This document shows, piece after piece, positions 1 to 10,195 of a stretch of 64,000 nt of DNA (position 1 is the first letter of the stretch; every line of letters begins with the position of its first letter). The DNA is from Xanthobacteraceae bacterium (GTDB lineage Bacteria > Pseudomonadota > Alphaproteobacteria > Rhizobiales > Xanthobacteraceae). The DNA lies in NCBI GenBank assembly GCA_024508855.1, contig JANINJ010000078.1, positions 87,136 through 151,135 of the forward strand. The letters are read 5' to 3'. Both the position numbers and the translations under genes were made by a program. The notes under the pieces were generated by a model. It was not told where the DNA came from. It worked only from the letters and a program-made list of their open reading frames with translations, and ran no database searches.

Positions 1-1
1 C

Positions 2-655
2 ATGTATCCCGACGCGGCGCAGTTCGCGCGGGATGTCGGTGCGCTCGGCGTCTCCAGCGGCGATACGGTGGTGGTCTACGATCACGGCGGCTGGGTCGCC
101 GCGCCGCGCGCGTGGTGGATGTTCCTGTCGTTCGGCCATCGCAACGTGAAGGTGCTTAACGGCGGGCTGAAGAAGTGGCGCGCGGAGGGCCGCACGATCG
201 AGTCGGGCAAGGCATCGCCGAAGGCCGGCCAATTCACCGCAACGCTCGACAAGAATTTCATCCGCAGCAAACAGCAGCTCGTCGATAATCTTTCATCGCA
301 TGCCGAGCAGGTGATCGATGCCCGCTCCAGCGGCCGGTTCGACGGCAGCGTTGCGGAGCCGCGCGCCGGCCTTCGCGGCGGCCACATCCCGGGCAGCCGG
401 AATCTTCCCTATAACGAACTGTTCGATGCGACGACCGGGATCATGAAGCCGCTTGATGAGATGAAGCGGGCGTTCGACAAGGCGGGGCTCGACCTCGCGA
501 AGCCGGTCGTGACCTCGTGCGGCTCCGGCGTATCGGCTGCCGTGTTGGCGCTTGCGCTCTACCGGCTCGGAGTGCGCGGCTCGGCGCTTTACGATGGCTC
601 GTGGTCGGAGTGGGGCATGGCCGACGGTCCGGCGGTGGCGACGGGCGCCGCCTGA
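2..655 (+). CDS. sseA: 3-mercaptopyruvate/thiosulfate sulfurtransferase, 5' end cut by window
   Basis: C-terminal 217 residues of a two-domain rhodanese of the SseA type, which moves sulfane sulfur from 3-mercaptopyruvate or thiosulfate to a thiol or cyanide acceptor in the cytoplasm. Full-length members have about 280 residues, so about 65 N-terminal residues lie outside the window and the first ATG here is probably internal. The inactive N-terminal rhodanese domain is visible as VVVYDHGG...APRAWWMF...VLNGGLKKW. The catalytic domain carries DARSSGRF, GHIPGSRNLP and the active-site loop CGSGVSA, with the nucleophile near residue 173 of the fragment. CGSGV(S/T)A is the loop type of mercaptopyruvate sulfurtransferases rather than thiosulfate-type rhodaneses. 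The stop lies 3 nt from the stop of the convergent next gene. Confidence 0.9.
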   Translation: MYPDAAQFARDVGALGVSSGDTVVVYDHGGWVAAPRAWWMFLSFGHRNVKVLNGGLKKWRAEGRTIESGKASPKAGQFTATLDKNFIRSKQQLVDNLSSHAEQVIDARSSGRFDGSVAEPRAGLRGGHIPGSRNLPYNELFDATTGIMKPLDEMKRAFDKAGLDLAKPVVTSCGSGVSAAVLALALYRLGVRGSALYDGSWSEWGMADGPAVATGAA

Positions 656-658
656 TCC

Positions 659-1768
659 TTACTCGAACGGAAACAGGCTGTTTGGAATCGGCGCTTGCGG
701 AGCCACAGGCCGCACGGGCTGTCGCATGACGCGCGGGCGTACGATGCGTGTCGCTACCCTGCTGCGCTTGTTGATCGCGACACGATGTTGGCGGCCTCTG
801 GCCAGCGCCAATGCACGCGACCGCGGTAGTGGAATCGGACCTTGGATCGTTACAGGCGGCGGAAGTGCGGCGGGTTCTGACGGCGCGTGATCGAGCATCG
901 CGGTCTTGACCGGCGCATCGGTATGCGCGGTCGGAGCGAGCGCCGGCGCGGGGGCAGCAACAGGTGCAGCCGCAATGGTCTCGGGTTTTGCCGATGGCTC
1001 CGGCACGGAGGCAGGCGTTGCCGGTTGTTCGGCAGCCACGGCCGGTGCCGTTTCAGTGGCGATGTCGATCTTCGGTTCTTCGGTGGCAGCATTGGAAGCC
1101 GTCGCCGTCACGGCTTCCGGCTTGGTGTCCGACGAGATAGCCGGGGCCGACGGCTCGGCGGGGGGCGTGGGTGCAGCGACGTTGGCGGGTTGCGGCGGCA
1201 CTTCGGACGACGCCGGCAACGCGGCGATCTGAGCCGGCGACGTATCGGCCTGCGGCGAGGGCGTCGATGCAACGGCATGTTCGGCCGCAGGCGATGGCTC
1301 GGAGGCGGCGGGATTGGTCGCTTGATCGGAAGTCTTCGGCGAAGGCGCGGGAATATTTGCAGCGTCGGTCGCAGCCGATGAACTAGATTCGATCCGGGCT
1401 GGAGCAGGGGGGGCGACCACGGGAGCGGCGACGACCGTAGGCGCGACGATGGCAGGCGTGGAAGGCGCTGCATCCTCGTCAGCCGCTACCGGCGCATTCT
1501 GTTGCGGTGGTTGTTCGATCGCTGTGCTGGTTTCCGGTGCGACGCTGACGGCGGGAATTGTAGGCGTGGCCTCCACGTTCAGCATCGCCAGGGTCGGCGT
1601 CGGTTCGGCACGCTGGGCGAACACGGTCTCTGGCGGTGCCTTCCAGACCGGCAGGCTGGCGAACTGCTCATGCGCCGCGCGCAGCAGGGCAGCCGCGCCC
1701 AGGCCGAAAATCACGGTCGAAACCGATAGCAGAACGGCGGCGAACAGGAAGCGGAAACCGGGAAGCAT
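659..1768 (-). CDS. Hypothetical Pro/Ala-rich single-pass membrane protein
   Basis: 369 residues with no catalytic domain that I recognise. The N-terminus has one hydrophobic segment (about residues 7-30), either an inner-membrane anchor or an uncleaved signal. Residues of about 45-300 form a low-complexity stretch rich in Pro, Ala, Thr, Ser and Glu, with the look of a periplasmic spanning linker. The last 60 or so residues are strongly basic (many Arg) and end in NSLFPFE. That composition suggests a protein crossing the periplasm with a basic end that could touch peptidoglycan or nucleic acid, but this is inference. The ATG at 1768 is the first one before the hydrophobic segment. Low-complexity coding makes the other frames look open; those are shadows. 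Confidence 0.6.
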   Translation of the reverse strand: MLPGFRFLFAAVLLSVSTVIFGLGAAALLRAAHEQFASLPVWKAPPETVFAQRAEPTPTLAMLNVEATPTIPAVSVAPETSTAIEQPPQQNAPVAADEDAAPSTPAIVAPTVVAAPVVAPPAPARIESSSSAATDAANIPAPSPKTSDQATNPAASEPSPAAEHAVASTPSPQADTSPAQIAALPASSEVPPQPANVAAPTPPAEPSAPAISSDTKPEAVTATASNAATEEPKIDIATETAPAVAAEQPATPASVPEPSAKPETIAAAPVAAPAPALAPTAHTDAPVKTAMLDHAPSEPAALPPPVTIQGPIPLPRSRALALARGRQHRVAINKRSRVATRIVRPRVMRQPVRPVAPQAPIPNSLFPFE

Positions 1769-2216
1769 GACTGTCGATTCCGTCGCCGCGGACTGGCCGT
1801 GCGGCAGCTTTTCGCTAACGGGAACGCGGTGACACGAACAAGGCCTGCGCGAGCTAGCCGCGAATCAGGCACTTGGAGAATAGCCCAACAAGCCAGGCGG
1901 CTCGCGGAAAATTGACGCGGACAACTATCCGGTTCGGTCGCAACCCTGAAGGAGAGGCTTGCCAGAGCCGCAGCGGCGTTCCATAGCATGGCCGCATACC
2001 GGATCTTTTAGACGGCCTGGATGCGTATTTTGGTGCCGCCTCGATATTACCGGTGCGAAGCTGCCGCGGAACTGCGGCTTCTCCGCAACGCTCGGCAACC
2101 ATCTTATGAATATGACTGAATCCCGGCCGAATTCGCCGGCTTCGTCTTGAATGTGCCGCGATCATGAGCGATGTGGCGTTAACGTTCCGGTGTTGGCTCG
2201 GGGCTATACAAGGGCG
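1769..2216. other. Intergenic region between divergent genes, no gene seen
   Basis: 448 bp between the start of the Pro/Ala-rich protein (minus) and the start of the L,D-transpeptidase (plus). It must hold both promoters. A near match to the EcfG consensus (GGAAC, 16 nt, CGCT) lies at 2068-2092, about 125 bp before the transpeptidase start. The short open frames here lack convincing starts or composition. Confidence 0.5.
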
Positions 2217-3434
2217 ATGATGATCAAACGCATTCTGACGATGACCGCAGCTTGCGCTCTGTGCGCGGCAGGAACCTCAATTGCCTCGGCGCAGGGTTAT
2301 TCGGTGTCGCCTCCGGGCTCGACCTATGCCGCAACGCAGGCCGGATACCCAGCCGATTACCATCGTCCCGGCCAGATGGACGAAATGCCGAATTTCGACG
2401 ACGTCGATGACGGGCAGGGTAATGGCGCCCAGAATTCGACCGCACTGCCCCCGCCGGGGCCGGTGATGTCGCCGAATGATCCGCGCTACGGCCGCCCCGC
2501 TGGCCAGCCAGCCTATTCCGACCGTGGGGCCGCCCCGCAGGGCCCGGTAATGTCGCCGGATGACCCGCGTTACGGCCGTCCCGCTGGTCAGTCGACCTAT
2601 TCCGATCGTGGCGCCGCGCCGCAAGGTCCGGTGATGTCACCGGATGATCCGCGCTACGGCCGCCCCTACACTCCGGCTGCCGCGAACTACGGCAGCAACG
2701 GCGACGGCATGCGTCCGCCGGCCGGCGTGACCGGTTCGGTTTCGCCGATGCCGATGGGCAGCGACGGCAAGCCGACTTCGTTGTCCGCGCTGCCGGCCGA
2801 CGAACAGCCGGAAGCCGATCAGGGCGGCGAAGCCCAGCTCGCGCCGAACCTGCGCCGTCAGGAAGTGAATTTCGTCACCAAGGAGCCGGCCGGCACCATC
2901 GTCGTCGATACGCCACACACCTATCTTTATTACATCCTCGGCAACAACCGCGCGATCCGCTACGGCGTCCGCGTCGGCCGCGATGGCTTCACCTGGACCG
3001 GCGTGCAGAAGATCAGCCGCAAGGCGGAGTGGCCGGACTGGCATCCGCCGACCGAGATGATCGAGCGCCAGCCGTATCTGCCGCGCTTCATGGCCGGCGG
3101 CCCGGGCAATCCGCTCGGCGCGCGCGCGATGTATCTCGGCTCGACGGTGTACCGCATCCACGGCACCAACCAGCCGTCGACGATCGGCAAGTTCGTATCG
3201 TCGGGCTGCATCGGCATGCTCAACGAGGACGTCGAAAATCTGTTCGATCGCGTGAAGGTCGGAACGCGCGTCGTCGTGTTGCCGGGCGGTGGCCCCCACA
3301 CCACGGACCCGGTCGCTTCGGCGCAGCCTGCCGCTCCGGCGCAAGGCGGTTACTCGGATAATACGGTAGCCCAGGCCAGCGGCACGACGCCGACGGTGGT
3401 GCCGCCGCTGCCCGCGCCGGTGAGCGTGCGCTAA
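2217..3434 (+). CDS. L,D-transpeptidase (YkuD domain) with tandem repeats
   Basis: Periplasmic enzyme predicted to form 3-3 peptidoglycan cross-links or attach proteins to peptidoglycan. I start it at the first of two adjacent ATGs at 2217, which gives a signal peptide (MMIKRILTMTAACALCAAG...ASAQ); the in-frame extension to 2151 would put polar residues before it. Residues of about 80-150 contain a 28-residue unit beginning GPVMSP(N/D)DPRYGRP, two full copies and a half copy. The YkuD domain covers about residues 225-360 with HGTNQPSTIG and the catalytic Cys331 in SSGCIGM. Position +2 from the Cys is Gly, where the second L,D-transpeptidase in this window (22582-23286) has Arg (SSGCIRL). A Pro/Ala-rich tail follows. 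It is monocistronic, closed by a strong terminator. Confidence 0.9.
   Translation: MMIKRILTMTAACALCAAGTSIASAQGYSVSPPGSTYAATQAGYPADYHRPGQMDEMPNFDDVDDGQGNGAQNSTALPPPGPVMSPNDPRYGRPAGQPAYSDRGAAPQGPVMSPDDPRYGRPAGQSTYSDRGAAPQGPVMSPDDPRYGRPYTPAAANYGSNGDGMRPPAGVTGSVSPMPMGSDGKPTSLSALPADEQPEADQGGEAQLAPNLRRQEVNFVTKEPAGTIVVDTPHTYLYYILGNNRAIRYGVRVGRDGFTWTGVQKISRKAEWPDWHPPTEMIERQPYLPRFMAGGPGNPLGARAMYLGSTVYRIHGTNQPSTIGKFVSSGCIGMLNEDVENLFDRVKVGTRVVVLPGGGPHTTDPVASAQPAAPAQGGYSDNTVAQASGTTPTVVPPLPAPVSVR
2457..2666 (+). repeat. 84-bp tandem repeat inside the L,D-transpeptidase gene
   Basis: Copy 1 is at 2457-2540, copy 2 at 2541-2624 and a 42-bp half copy at 2625-2666. Each full copy encodes 28 residues (GPVMSPxDPRYGRPAGQ, then xxYSDRGAAPQ). 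Differences between copies are mostly synonymous, which points to duplication followed by selection on the protein. The stretch links the signal peptide to the catalytic domain. Confidence 0.9.
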
Positions 3435-3455
3435 GCGTCTTTACGAACTCAACGA

Positions 3456-3491
3456 AAAACCCGCCTCGTCATCGCGAGGCGGGTTTTTTCT
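3456..3491. terminator. Rho-independent terminator, probably bidirectional
   Basis: Perfect stem cccgcctcg/cgaggcggg (3461-3469 with 3476-3484), 6-nt loop, flanked by an A-run on the left and TTTTTT on the right. It sits between the convergent L,D-transpeptidase and dehydrogenase genes. Confidence 0.9.
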
Positions 3492-3507
3492 TTGCCGGGA
3501 TTTTTCT

Positions 3508-4467
3508 TTATCCGATGACGCGGATGGGGATGCCTGCGAGCCACGCGGAAATATCCTCGACCATCTCGGTGTAGTAGCGCCGATAGTTCTGCACGGTGAC
3601 ATAGCCGAGGTGCGGCGTCAGCACGACGTTGTCGAGCTTGCGCAGCGGATCGTCGACCGGCAGCGGTTCCTGCGAATAGGTGTCGAGCGCGGCGCCGGCG
3701 ATGGCGTGCTTCTGGAGCGCCTCCAGCAACGCGGCCTCATCCACGATCGGGCCACGTGCGGTATTGATGAGGTACGCGGTCGGTTTCATGCGCGCGATGT
3801 CCTCGCGCGAAACCAGCCCGCGCGAGCGTGCGCTCAGCACCACATGGATGGTGATGATATCGGCGTTCGCGAACAGTTCGTCCTTGGTCGCGTAAGCGAC
3901 GCCGACGGCCTCGCAGGCTTCGCGCGTCAGATTCTGGCTCCAGGCGATAACGTTCATGCCCATCGCCTGGGCGATTTTCGCGACCTGGCGGCCGAGCTTG
4001 CCGAGCCCGACAATGCCGAGCGTCTTGCCTTCGACATCCTCGCCGAGCGTGATCTGCCAGGGTTCGCCGGCTTTCATGCGGGCGTTTTCGAAGCCGATCT
4101 TGCGCGTCAGTTCCAGCATCAGGCCGATGACCAGTCCTGCAGTTGGGTTGCCGACCGCGCCGGTGCCGCAAACGACGATGCCGCGCGCCTTCGCGGCCTC
4201 GAGATCGAACGAGGCGTTGCGCATGCCGGACGTGAGCAACAGCTTGAGGTTCGGCAGCGCGTCGAGCACGTCACGGCCGAACGGCGTGCGTTCGCGCATG
4301 GCGCAGACGATGGCGAAATCCTGCAGGGCACGGATGGTCTCGTCCGAGGACGCGAACGGCTGGTCGAACACCGTGATGTCGACGCGATCGGCAAGTTTCG
4401 ACCAGTCCGCCAGATTCAGGGCCGCGTTCTGATAGTCGTCGAGAATTGCACAGCGCAGCCGCGTCAT
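3508..4467 (-). CDS. D-isomer-specific 2-hydroxyacid dehydrogenase family protein
   Basis: 319-residue NAD(P)-dependent oxidoreductase that should interconvert a 2-keto acid and a D-2-hydroxy acid. The Rossmann GxGxxG is at residues 153-158 (VGLGKLG). The catalytic triad of the family is present: Arg238 (NTARGP), Glu267 (SQEPLP) and His286 (LTPHLGY). The length fits the phosphoglycerate-dehydrogenase/glyoxylate-reductase superfamily without an ACT domain, so it is not a full SerA. The substrate cannot be read from sequence. The neighbours give no pathway link, and it appears to be transcribed alone toward the shared terminator at 3456-3491. Confidence 0.88.
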   Translation of the reverse strand: MTRLRCAILDDYQNAALNLADWSKLADRVDITVFDQPFASSDETIRALQDFAIVCAMRERTPFGRDVLDALPNLKLLLTSGMRNASFDLEAAKARGIVVCGTGAVGNPTAGLVIGLMLELTRKIGFENARMKAGEPWQITLGEDVEGKTLGIVGLGKLGRQVAKIAQAMGMNVIAWSQNLTREACEAVGVAYATKDELFANADIITIHVVLSARSRGLVSREDIARMKPTAYLINTARGPIVDEAALLEALQKHAIAGAALDTYSQEPLPVDDPLRKLDNVVLTPHLGYVTVQNYRRYYTEMVEDISAWLAGIPIRVIG

Positions 4468-4564
4468 GGGTCCGCCCGAGTTCTGCTAACGGAGGAATCG
4501 CCGTTGGGAGACATCATGGTCGCGCGCAATGCCGGCAGGCGCAAGCGCCCGCCGGATCACCGGC

Positions 4565-4768
4565 TCAGATCAGGTGCCGATGAGCCGCAGGATCGCGCTT
4601 GGCTTTGCAGGCCGGGCCGGGGCCGCGCATGTAGTGCTGCTCCGGGCGGTAGGGATGGAACGCCGCGAGAATGAACTGGCGGAAGAAGTCGGAAATCTCG
4701 TGGAACACGCCGATAAAGCCGCGCGGACTGTCGGTCTGCGAGCGGTGCTGGGTTGCGATGGTTGTCAT
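4565..4768 (-). CDS. Small hypothetical protein, 67 aa
   Basis: I choose the ATG at 4768; a GTG at 4834 would add 22 residues. The core FHEISDFFRQFILAAFHP is amphipathic and aromatic-rich, followed by a polar basic tail (YRPEQHYMRGPGPACKAK). No known domain recognised. The core could lie along a membrane surface, which is inference. No strong ribosome binding site is visible for either start. A plus-strand open frame overlaps it and is judged less likely (see rejected items). Confidence 0.5.
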   Translation of the reverse strand: MTTIATQHRSQTDSPRGFIGVFHEISDFFRQFILAAFHPYRPEQHYMRGPGPACKAKRDPAAHRHLI

Positions 4769-4993
4769 GGAGCGTACTCTGTCGCCGTCACGGTAATGGT
4801 CCGGGCGGCCATCGAAGGTGAACTTGTCCTTCACCTTTGTCGCAGGTGATTAAAAACTGGTTCGAATTGTCGTTAGTGAATACCTACCTGCAAACAAGGT
4901 TTTCAAAGACTTAAGGCCACAGTTGCCCTTTCGCGGCCGCACCGCTACATGAGCGGCAGACATTCCCCCGATGCGATGGATTCAAGGAACACG

Positions 4994-6627
<1,634 letters not shown>

Positions 6628-6643
<16 letters not shown>

Positions 6644-6663
6644 GGTGCGTCAGCTTCGCCTTT
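6628..6663. terminator. Hairpin overlapping the ettA stop codon
   Basis: Perfect 11-bp stem gaagctgacgc/gcgtcagcttc (6628-6638 with 6647-6657) around an 8-nt loop containing the ettA TGA, followed by a weak T-tract. It probably terminates ettA before the convergent DUF4864 gene. Confidence 0.55.
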
Positions 6664-6673
6664 CGGCACGGGT

Positions 6674-7078
6674 TCATGCGCCGATAGTTTTCAAAAGCAC
6701 GCAGCCGGTAATTTTCAGACTCCCATCCGGCTGCCGTTCCAGCGTGTACATAGCCTCCCAGAGTGCGCCGTCGTCGTCCCGGATGTGGACGTTCTGGGTA
6801 ATTTTGCCATTCTCGACCTTTCCTTCGCCGAATTCGAAACTTTTGTGACGATAGACCGGCGCATATCGGCTTCGGACCATGGCCATGAACATGGCAGGCT
6901 GCTGGAATATCTGCTTCAAAGCCGGAGATGCATAGGCAAAGGCCGCCGCATCGTCATCGCGGGCGAATGCCTCCGCTTGAGAGGTGATGACGGTTCGCGC
7001 GGCCACGACATCGTCGTCGGCATGGGCAGCAAACGACAGGCCGGCGAATATCGCGAGCAACAAGACGAGGGCACGCAT
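6674..7078 (-). CDS. DUF4864 domain-containing secreted protein
   Basis: 134 residues. A cleavable signal peptide (MRALVLLLAIFAGLSFAAHA) is followed by a compact domain of DUF4864 character: DVVAARTVITSQAEAFARDD, then FAYASPALKQIFQQPAMFMAMV and ALWEAMYTLERQPDGSLKITGC. The fold resembles the SnoaL/NTF2-like proteins, whose members often bind small ligands, but no function is established. Predicted periplasmic. It is transcribed alone, divergent from tam. Confidence 0.8.
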   Translation of the reverse strand: MRALVLLLAIFAGLSFAAHADDDVVAARTVITSQAEAFARDDDAAAFAYASPALKQIFQQPAMFMAMVRSRYAPVYRHKSFEFGEGKVENGKITQNVHIRDDDGALWEAMYTLERQPDGSLKITGCVLLKTIGA

Positions 7079-7344
7079 CGCGAGGCTCCTTCTTCGAAAG
7101 ATCGTCCATTCAAGACCGTCCGGCCGCCCGATCCGTCACGCAGCATTGATGACATCGTTTCGTATCGCGGGCGATGCGAACCGGCGTAACGTGAAGTTCA
7201 TCCATAGCTATGATATACGCCGGCTGGCCCGTTCCGGTTTCCTGAGTTCGTCAAAACCGCCTTCATCGACGGGCGACCTTCGAGACCGGGATCGAAGACG
7301 AGCCATCCGGTAGTGGCGACGGCGATGTACAAAGGTAATTGAAT

Positions 7345-8115
7345 ATGTCCGACTGGAGCGCGCAGCAATATCTGAAGTTCGAGGATCAGCGCACGCGCCC
7401 GGCGCGCGATCTGCTGGCACAGGTTCCGCTCGAAAAGGCCCGCACGGTGGTCGATATCGGTTGCGGGCCAGGCAATTCTACCGAGCTTCTGGTGCGTCGC
7501 TGGCCGGAAGCGGCGGTGACCGGCATCGACACATCCGCAGACATGCTGCGTCAGGCGCGCGAGCGCCTGCCGGCGCAAACCTTCATCGAGGCCAATGTCG
7601 CGCACTGGGTGCCGCCCGCCGAGACCGATGTGCTGTTCGCCAACGCCATCTTCCAATGGGTGCCGGATCATCTGAAGCATCTGCGGCGGCTGGCCGGCAC
7701 GCTGTCGCCGGGCGGCGCGCTCGCGGTACAAATGCCTGACAACCTCGACGAACCGTCGCACATCCTGATGCGCGACGTTGCCTTTCAGGAGCCATTCCGC
7801 GCGGCGCTGGCGGATGCGGCGCGGATGCGCGCCGCGTTGCCGCGGCCGCGGGATTATTACGACGCGCTGCGGCCGATGTGCAGCCGGCTGGATATCTGGC
7901 ACACCGTCTACAATCACGTGCTGGATGACGCATCCGCGATTGTCGAATGGGTCAAGGGCACGGGCCTGCGGCCTTTCCTCGATCCGCTGGAAGCGCCCGA
8001 GCGCAAGCTGTACCTCGCCGAATATACGGCGAGGATCGCCGCTGCCTATCTTCCACAGGAAGATGGCAAGGTGTTGCTGCGGTTTCCGCGGATTTTCATC
8101 GTCGCGGTACGCTAG
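7345..8115 (+). CDS. tam: Trans-aconitate 2-methyltransferase
   Basis: SAM-dependent enzyme that methylates trans-aconitate, relieving inhibition of aconitase in the TCA cycle. The sequence follows E. coli Tam along its whole length: start [10 protein letters not shown], motif [64 protein letters not shown] and the end [10 protein letters not shown]. 256 residues, family-typical. The ATG at 7345 follows AAAGG; a TTG 6 nt upstream is also in frame but unneeded. Cytoplasmic, apparently monocistronic. Confidence 0.92.
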   Translation: MSDWSAQQYLKFEDQRTRPARDLLAQVPLEKARTVVDIGCGPGNSTELLVRRWPEAAVTGIDTSADMLRQARERLPAQTFIEANVAHWVPPAETDVLFANAIFQWVPDHLKHLRRLAGTLSPGGALAVQMPDNLDEPSHILMRDVAFQEPFRAALADAARMRAALPRPRDYYDALRPMCSRLDIWHTVYNHVLDDASAIVEWVKGTGLRPFLDPLEAPERKLYLAEYTARIAAAYLPQEDGKVLLRFPRIFIVAVR

Positions 8116-8227
8116 GTCGCGATTGAACGACGCTGGCGCATGCGGTGATGTGTCCCGGGGGCTCGACAGGGCGGCATTCGGCCTCATATTGAGCGCCCAC
8201 GTCATATTTTAGTGCGAATGATCCTGT

Positions 8228-8250
8228 CGGAGACAGTGTCTCCGTTTCTT
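8228..8250 (+). other. Small perfect palindrome upstream of the UPF0114 gene
   Basis: cggagaca-g-tgtctccg at 8228-8244, followed by tttctt. It could be a weak terminator for tam (6-bp stem with 5-nt loop) or an operator for the next gene, whose start is 38 bp further on. Sequence alone does not decide. Confidence 0.35.
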
Positions 8251-8281
8251 CCAGCCCGTTGCATTCAACCCGAGAGCCCCG

Positions 8282-8869
8282 ATGTCGCTGACTCCCGAAA
8301 CCCCGTTGCCGCCGCCGGGCAGTCGCCTGCGGCCGATCCCGATGCTGATCTTCAGCTCGCGCTGGCTGCAGCTTCCACTCTACGTAGGTCTCATCGTCGC
8401 CCAGGCGGTCTACACCGTTCTGTTCCTGAAGGAGCTGTGGCATCTGATCGGGCATACGTTCGATTTCAGCGAGCAGCAGATCATGCTGGTCGTGCTGAGC
8501 CTGATCGACGTGGTGATGATCTCCAATCTTCTCGTCATGGTGATCGTCGGCGGATACGAGACGTTCGTTTCGCGGCTCAATCTCGAAGGTCACCCGGACG
8601 AGCCGGAATGGCTCAGTCACGTCAACGCCAGCGTGCTCAAGATCAAGCTGGCCATGGCCATCATCGGCATCTCCTCAATCCATCTGCTGCGAACATTCAT
8701 CGAGGCGGGCGGTCTCGGCACGGCCAAGACCAACTACACCGAAACCGGCGTGATGTGGCAGACCATCATCCACATCGTCTTCATCATCTCGGCTATCGGC
8801 ATCGCTTACGTCGATCGCTTGTCGAACGACGTGACCGACCACGCCCACGCGCAGCAGGCGAGCCATTGA
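8282..8869 (+). CDS. UPF0114 (TIGR00645/YqhA) family inner-membrane protein
   Basis: 195 residues with at least three to four hydrophobic segments (about 30-52, 65-90, 120-140 and 155-175). The family signature is visible: IFSSRWLQLPLYVGLIVAQ near the start, LSLIDVVMISNLLVMV and GGYETFVSRL in the middle, and VLKIKLAMAIIGISSIHLL. UPF0114 proteins are widespread in Proteobacteria and have no agreed function. The stop overlaps the start region of the lytic transglycosylase, so the two are likely co-transcribed and perhaps translationally coupled. Confidence 0.88.
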   Translation: MSLTPETPLPPPGSRLRPIPMLIFSSRWLQLPLYVGLIVAQAVYTVLFLKELWHLIGHTFDFSEQQIMLVVLSLIDVVMISNLLVMVIVGGYETFVSRLNLEGHPDEPEWLSHVNASVLKIKLAMAIIGISSIHLLRTFIEAGGLGTAKTNYTETGVMWQTIIHIVFIISAIGIAYVDRLSNDVTDHAHAQQASH

Positions 8870-8871
8870 GA

Positions 8872-10116
8872 GTGGCGCTGCATCACGGGCGATGCCTCGC
8901 CGTCGCGCTGGCTGCGGGCGTGCTGTTCGGCACAGCCGTCACGGCGGCAAATGCCGCCGATGCGGGCTTTGCGAAATTCATCGAGTCCACATGGCCGGAT
9001 GCGCAGAAGGCGGGCGTCTCGCGAGCGACCTTCGATGCGCAGACGCGCGGGCTGGAGCCCGATTACAAGTTGCCGGATCTGGCATTGCCCGGACGTCCCG
9101 CGACCGGCGCGCCGTCGCAGGCCGAATTCGTGCAGGTGCCGGCCGACTATGTGAAGGAAAGCAGCATCGCGCGGCTGGCGGCGGAAGGCCAGAAGCTGAT
9201 GCAGCAATATCGCACCACGCTGGCCGCGATCGAGAAACGCTTCGGTGTACCGGGGCCGGTCATCCTTGCGATCTGGGGGCGTGAGACCGATTACGGCCGC
9301 TATCGGTTGCCCTACGACACGCTGCGCGTGGTCGCCACGCAAGCCTATGTCGGCCGCCGCAAGGAGCAGTATCGCAACGAATTCATCCTGGCGCTGAAAA
9401 TCCTGGGCGAGGGCGACGTTGCGCGCAAGGATTTCCGGTCGTCGTGGGCCGGCGCGACCGGACTGACGCAGTTCCTGCCGTCGGAATTCTACAAGCACGG
9501 TGTCGATTTCGATGGCGACGGCCACGTCAACATCTGGGCGTCGGTGCCCGATGCGCTGGCGTCCGCGGCGCAGCAACTCGTCAACAAGGGCTGGCAGCCC
9601 GGTTTGCGCTGGGCCTATGAGGTGCAGGCGCCGCGCAATGCCGATTGCACGCAGGGCGTACCGGAAATCACCAAGCCGATCGGCGACTGGCTGCGCGCAG
9701 GCTTCGTGCCGGTGCGGGGTCAGCGGTTGAGTGCAGCCGAACAGGCTCAGCCGGCGTCGCTGCTTCAGCCGGAAGGCATCTACGGTCCGTCGTTCCTGAC
9801 GACGAAGAACTATTTCGTCATCAAGGAATATAATTTTTCCGATCTCTACGTGCTGTTCGTCGGTCATCTCAGCGACCGCATGACCAGCCCGCTGCCGTTC
9901 GCCACGAAGTGGTCGGCATCGACGCAATTGCGCAGCCGCGACGTCGAGGCGATGCAGCGTCATCTCACGCAGATCGGACTTTATCGCGACAAGATCGACG
10001 GCAAGGCCGGGATGCAGACGCGCGCGGCGCTTGGCGCATTCCAGAAATCGGCCGGCCTGAAAGTGGATTGCTGGCCGAGCGAGGCGGTCCTGCGGGCGAT
10101 GACTTCCGGTCGATGA
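8872..10116 (+). CDS. Lytic murein transglycosylase, MltB/SLT_2 type with peptidoglycan-binding domain
   Basis: Periplasmic enzyme that cleaves MurNAc-GlcNAc bonds with 1,6-anhydro formation. The start is GTG at 8872 (an in-frame TTG at 8866 overlaps the preceding stop); no ATG precedes the signal peptide, and the long upstream open frame is a shadow of the UPF0114 gene. A signal sequence ends near NAADAGF. The SLT_2 domain covers about residues 30-325 with the catalytic Glu near 138 in AIWGRETDYGRY, and GATGLTQFLPSEFY. The C-terminal part (about 345-414) is a PG_binding_1 domain (LRSRDVEAMQRHLTQIGLY...QTRAALGAFQ). No lipobox is seen, so it is a soluble MltB-like paralogue. Confidence 0.9.
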   Translation: MALHHGRCLAVALAAGVLFGTAVTAANAADAGFAKFIESTWPDAQKAGVSRATFDAQTRGLEPDYKLPDLALPGRPATGAPSQAEFVQVPADYVKESSIARLAAEGQKLMQQYRTTLAAIEKRFGVPGPVILAIWGRETDYGRYRLPYDTLRVVATQAYVGRRKEQYRNEFILALKILGEGDVARKDFRSSWAGATGLTQFLPSEFYKHGVDFDGDGHVNIWASVPDALASAAQQLVNKGWQPGLRWAYEVQAPRNADCTQGVPEITKPIGDWLRAGFVPVRGQRLSAAEQAQPASLLQPEGIYGPSFLTTKNYFVIKEYNFSDLYVLFVGHLSDRMTSPLPFATKWSASTQLRSRDVEAMQRHLTQIGLYRDKIDGKAGMQTRAALGAFQKSAGLKVDCWPSEAVLRAMTSGR

Positions 10117-10130
10117 ATTTCGTGCGCTCA

Positions 10131-10163
10131 AAAAGAAACCCGGCCAGATCGGCCGGGTTTCGA
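10131..10163. terminator. Rho-independent terminator between convergent genes
   Basis: Stem gaaacccggcc/ggccgggtttc (10135-10145 with 10151-10161), 5-nt loop, preceded by AAAA and ending in its own TTT. It serves the transglycosylase gene and probably also the minus-strand gene ending at 10196. Confidence 0.8.
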
Positions 10164-10195
10164 ACAGATCGCTGCGAGGCGATTGCGTATTTCGA

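Noticed and set aside
2068..2092. EcfG-like promoter before the L,D-transpeptidase
   Set aside because: GGAAC-N16-CGCT has a mismatch in the -10 and lies about 125 bp from the start, unlike the 28-37 bp of the other three.
1959..2150. 63-aa ORF from TTG behind GGAGAGG
   Set aside because: TTG start, composition of non-coding GC-rich DNA, no recognisable feature.
4516..4674. 52-codon plus-strand ORF with GGGAGAC before its ATG
   Set aside because: Overlaps the 67-aa minus-strand ORF, Arg-rich shadow composition. The minus ORF has a more protein-like amphipathic core. Neither is certain.
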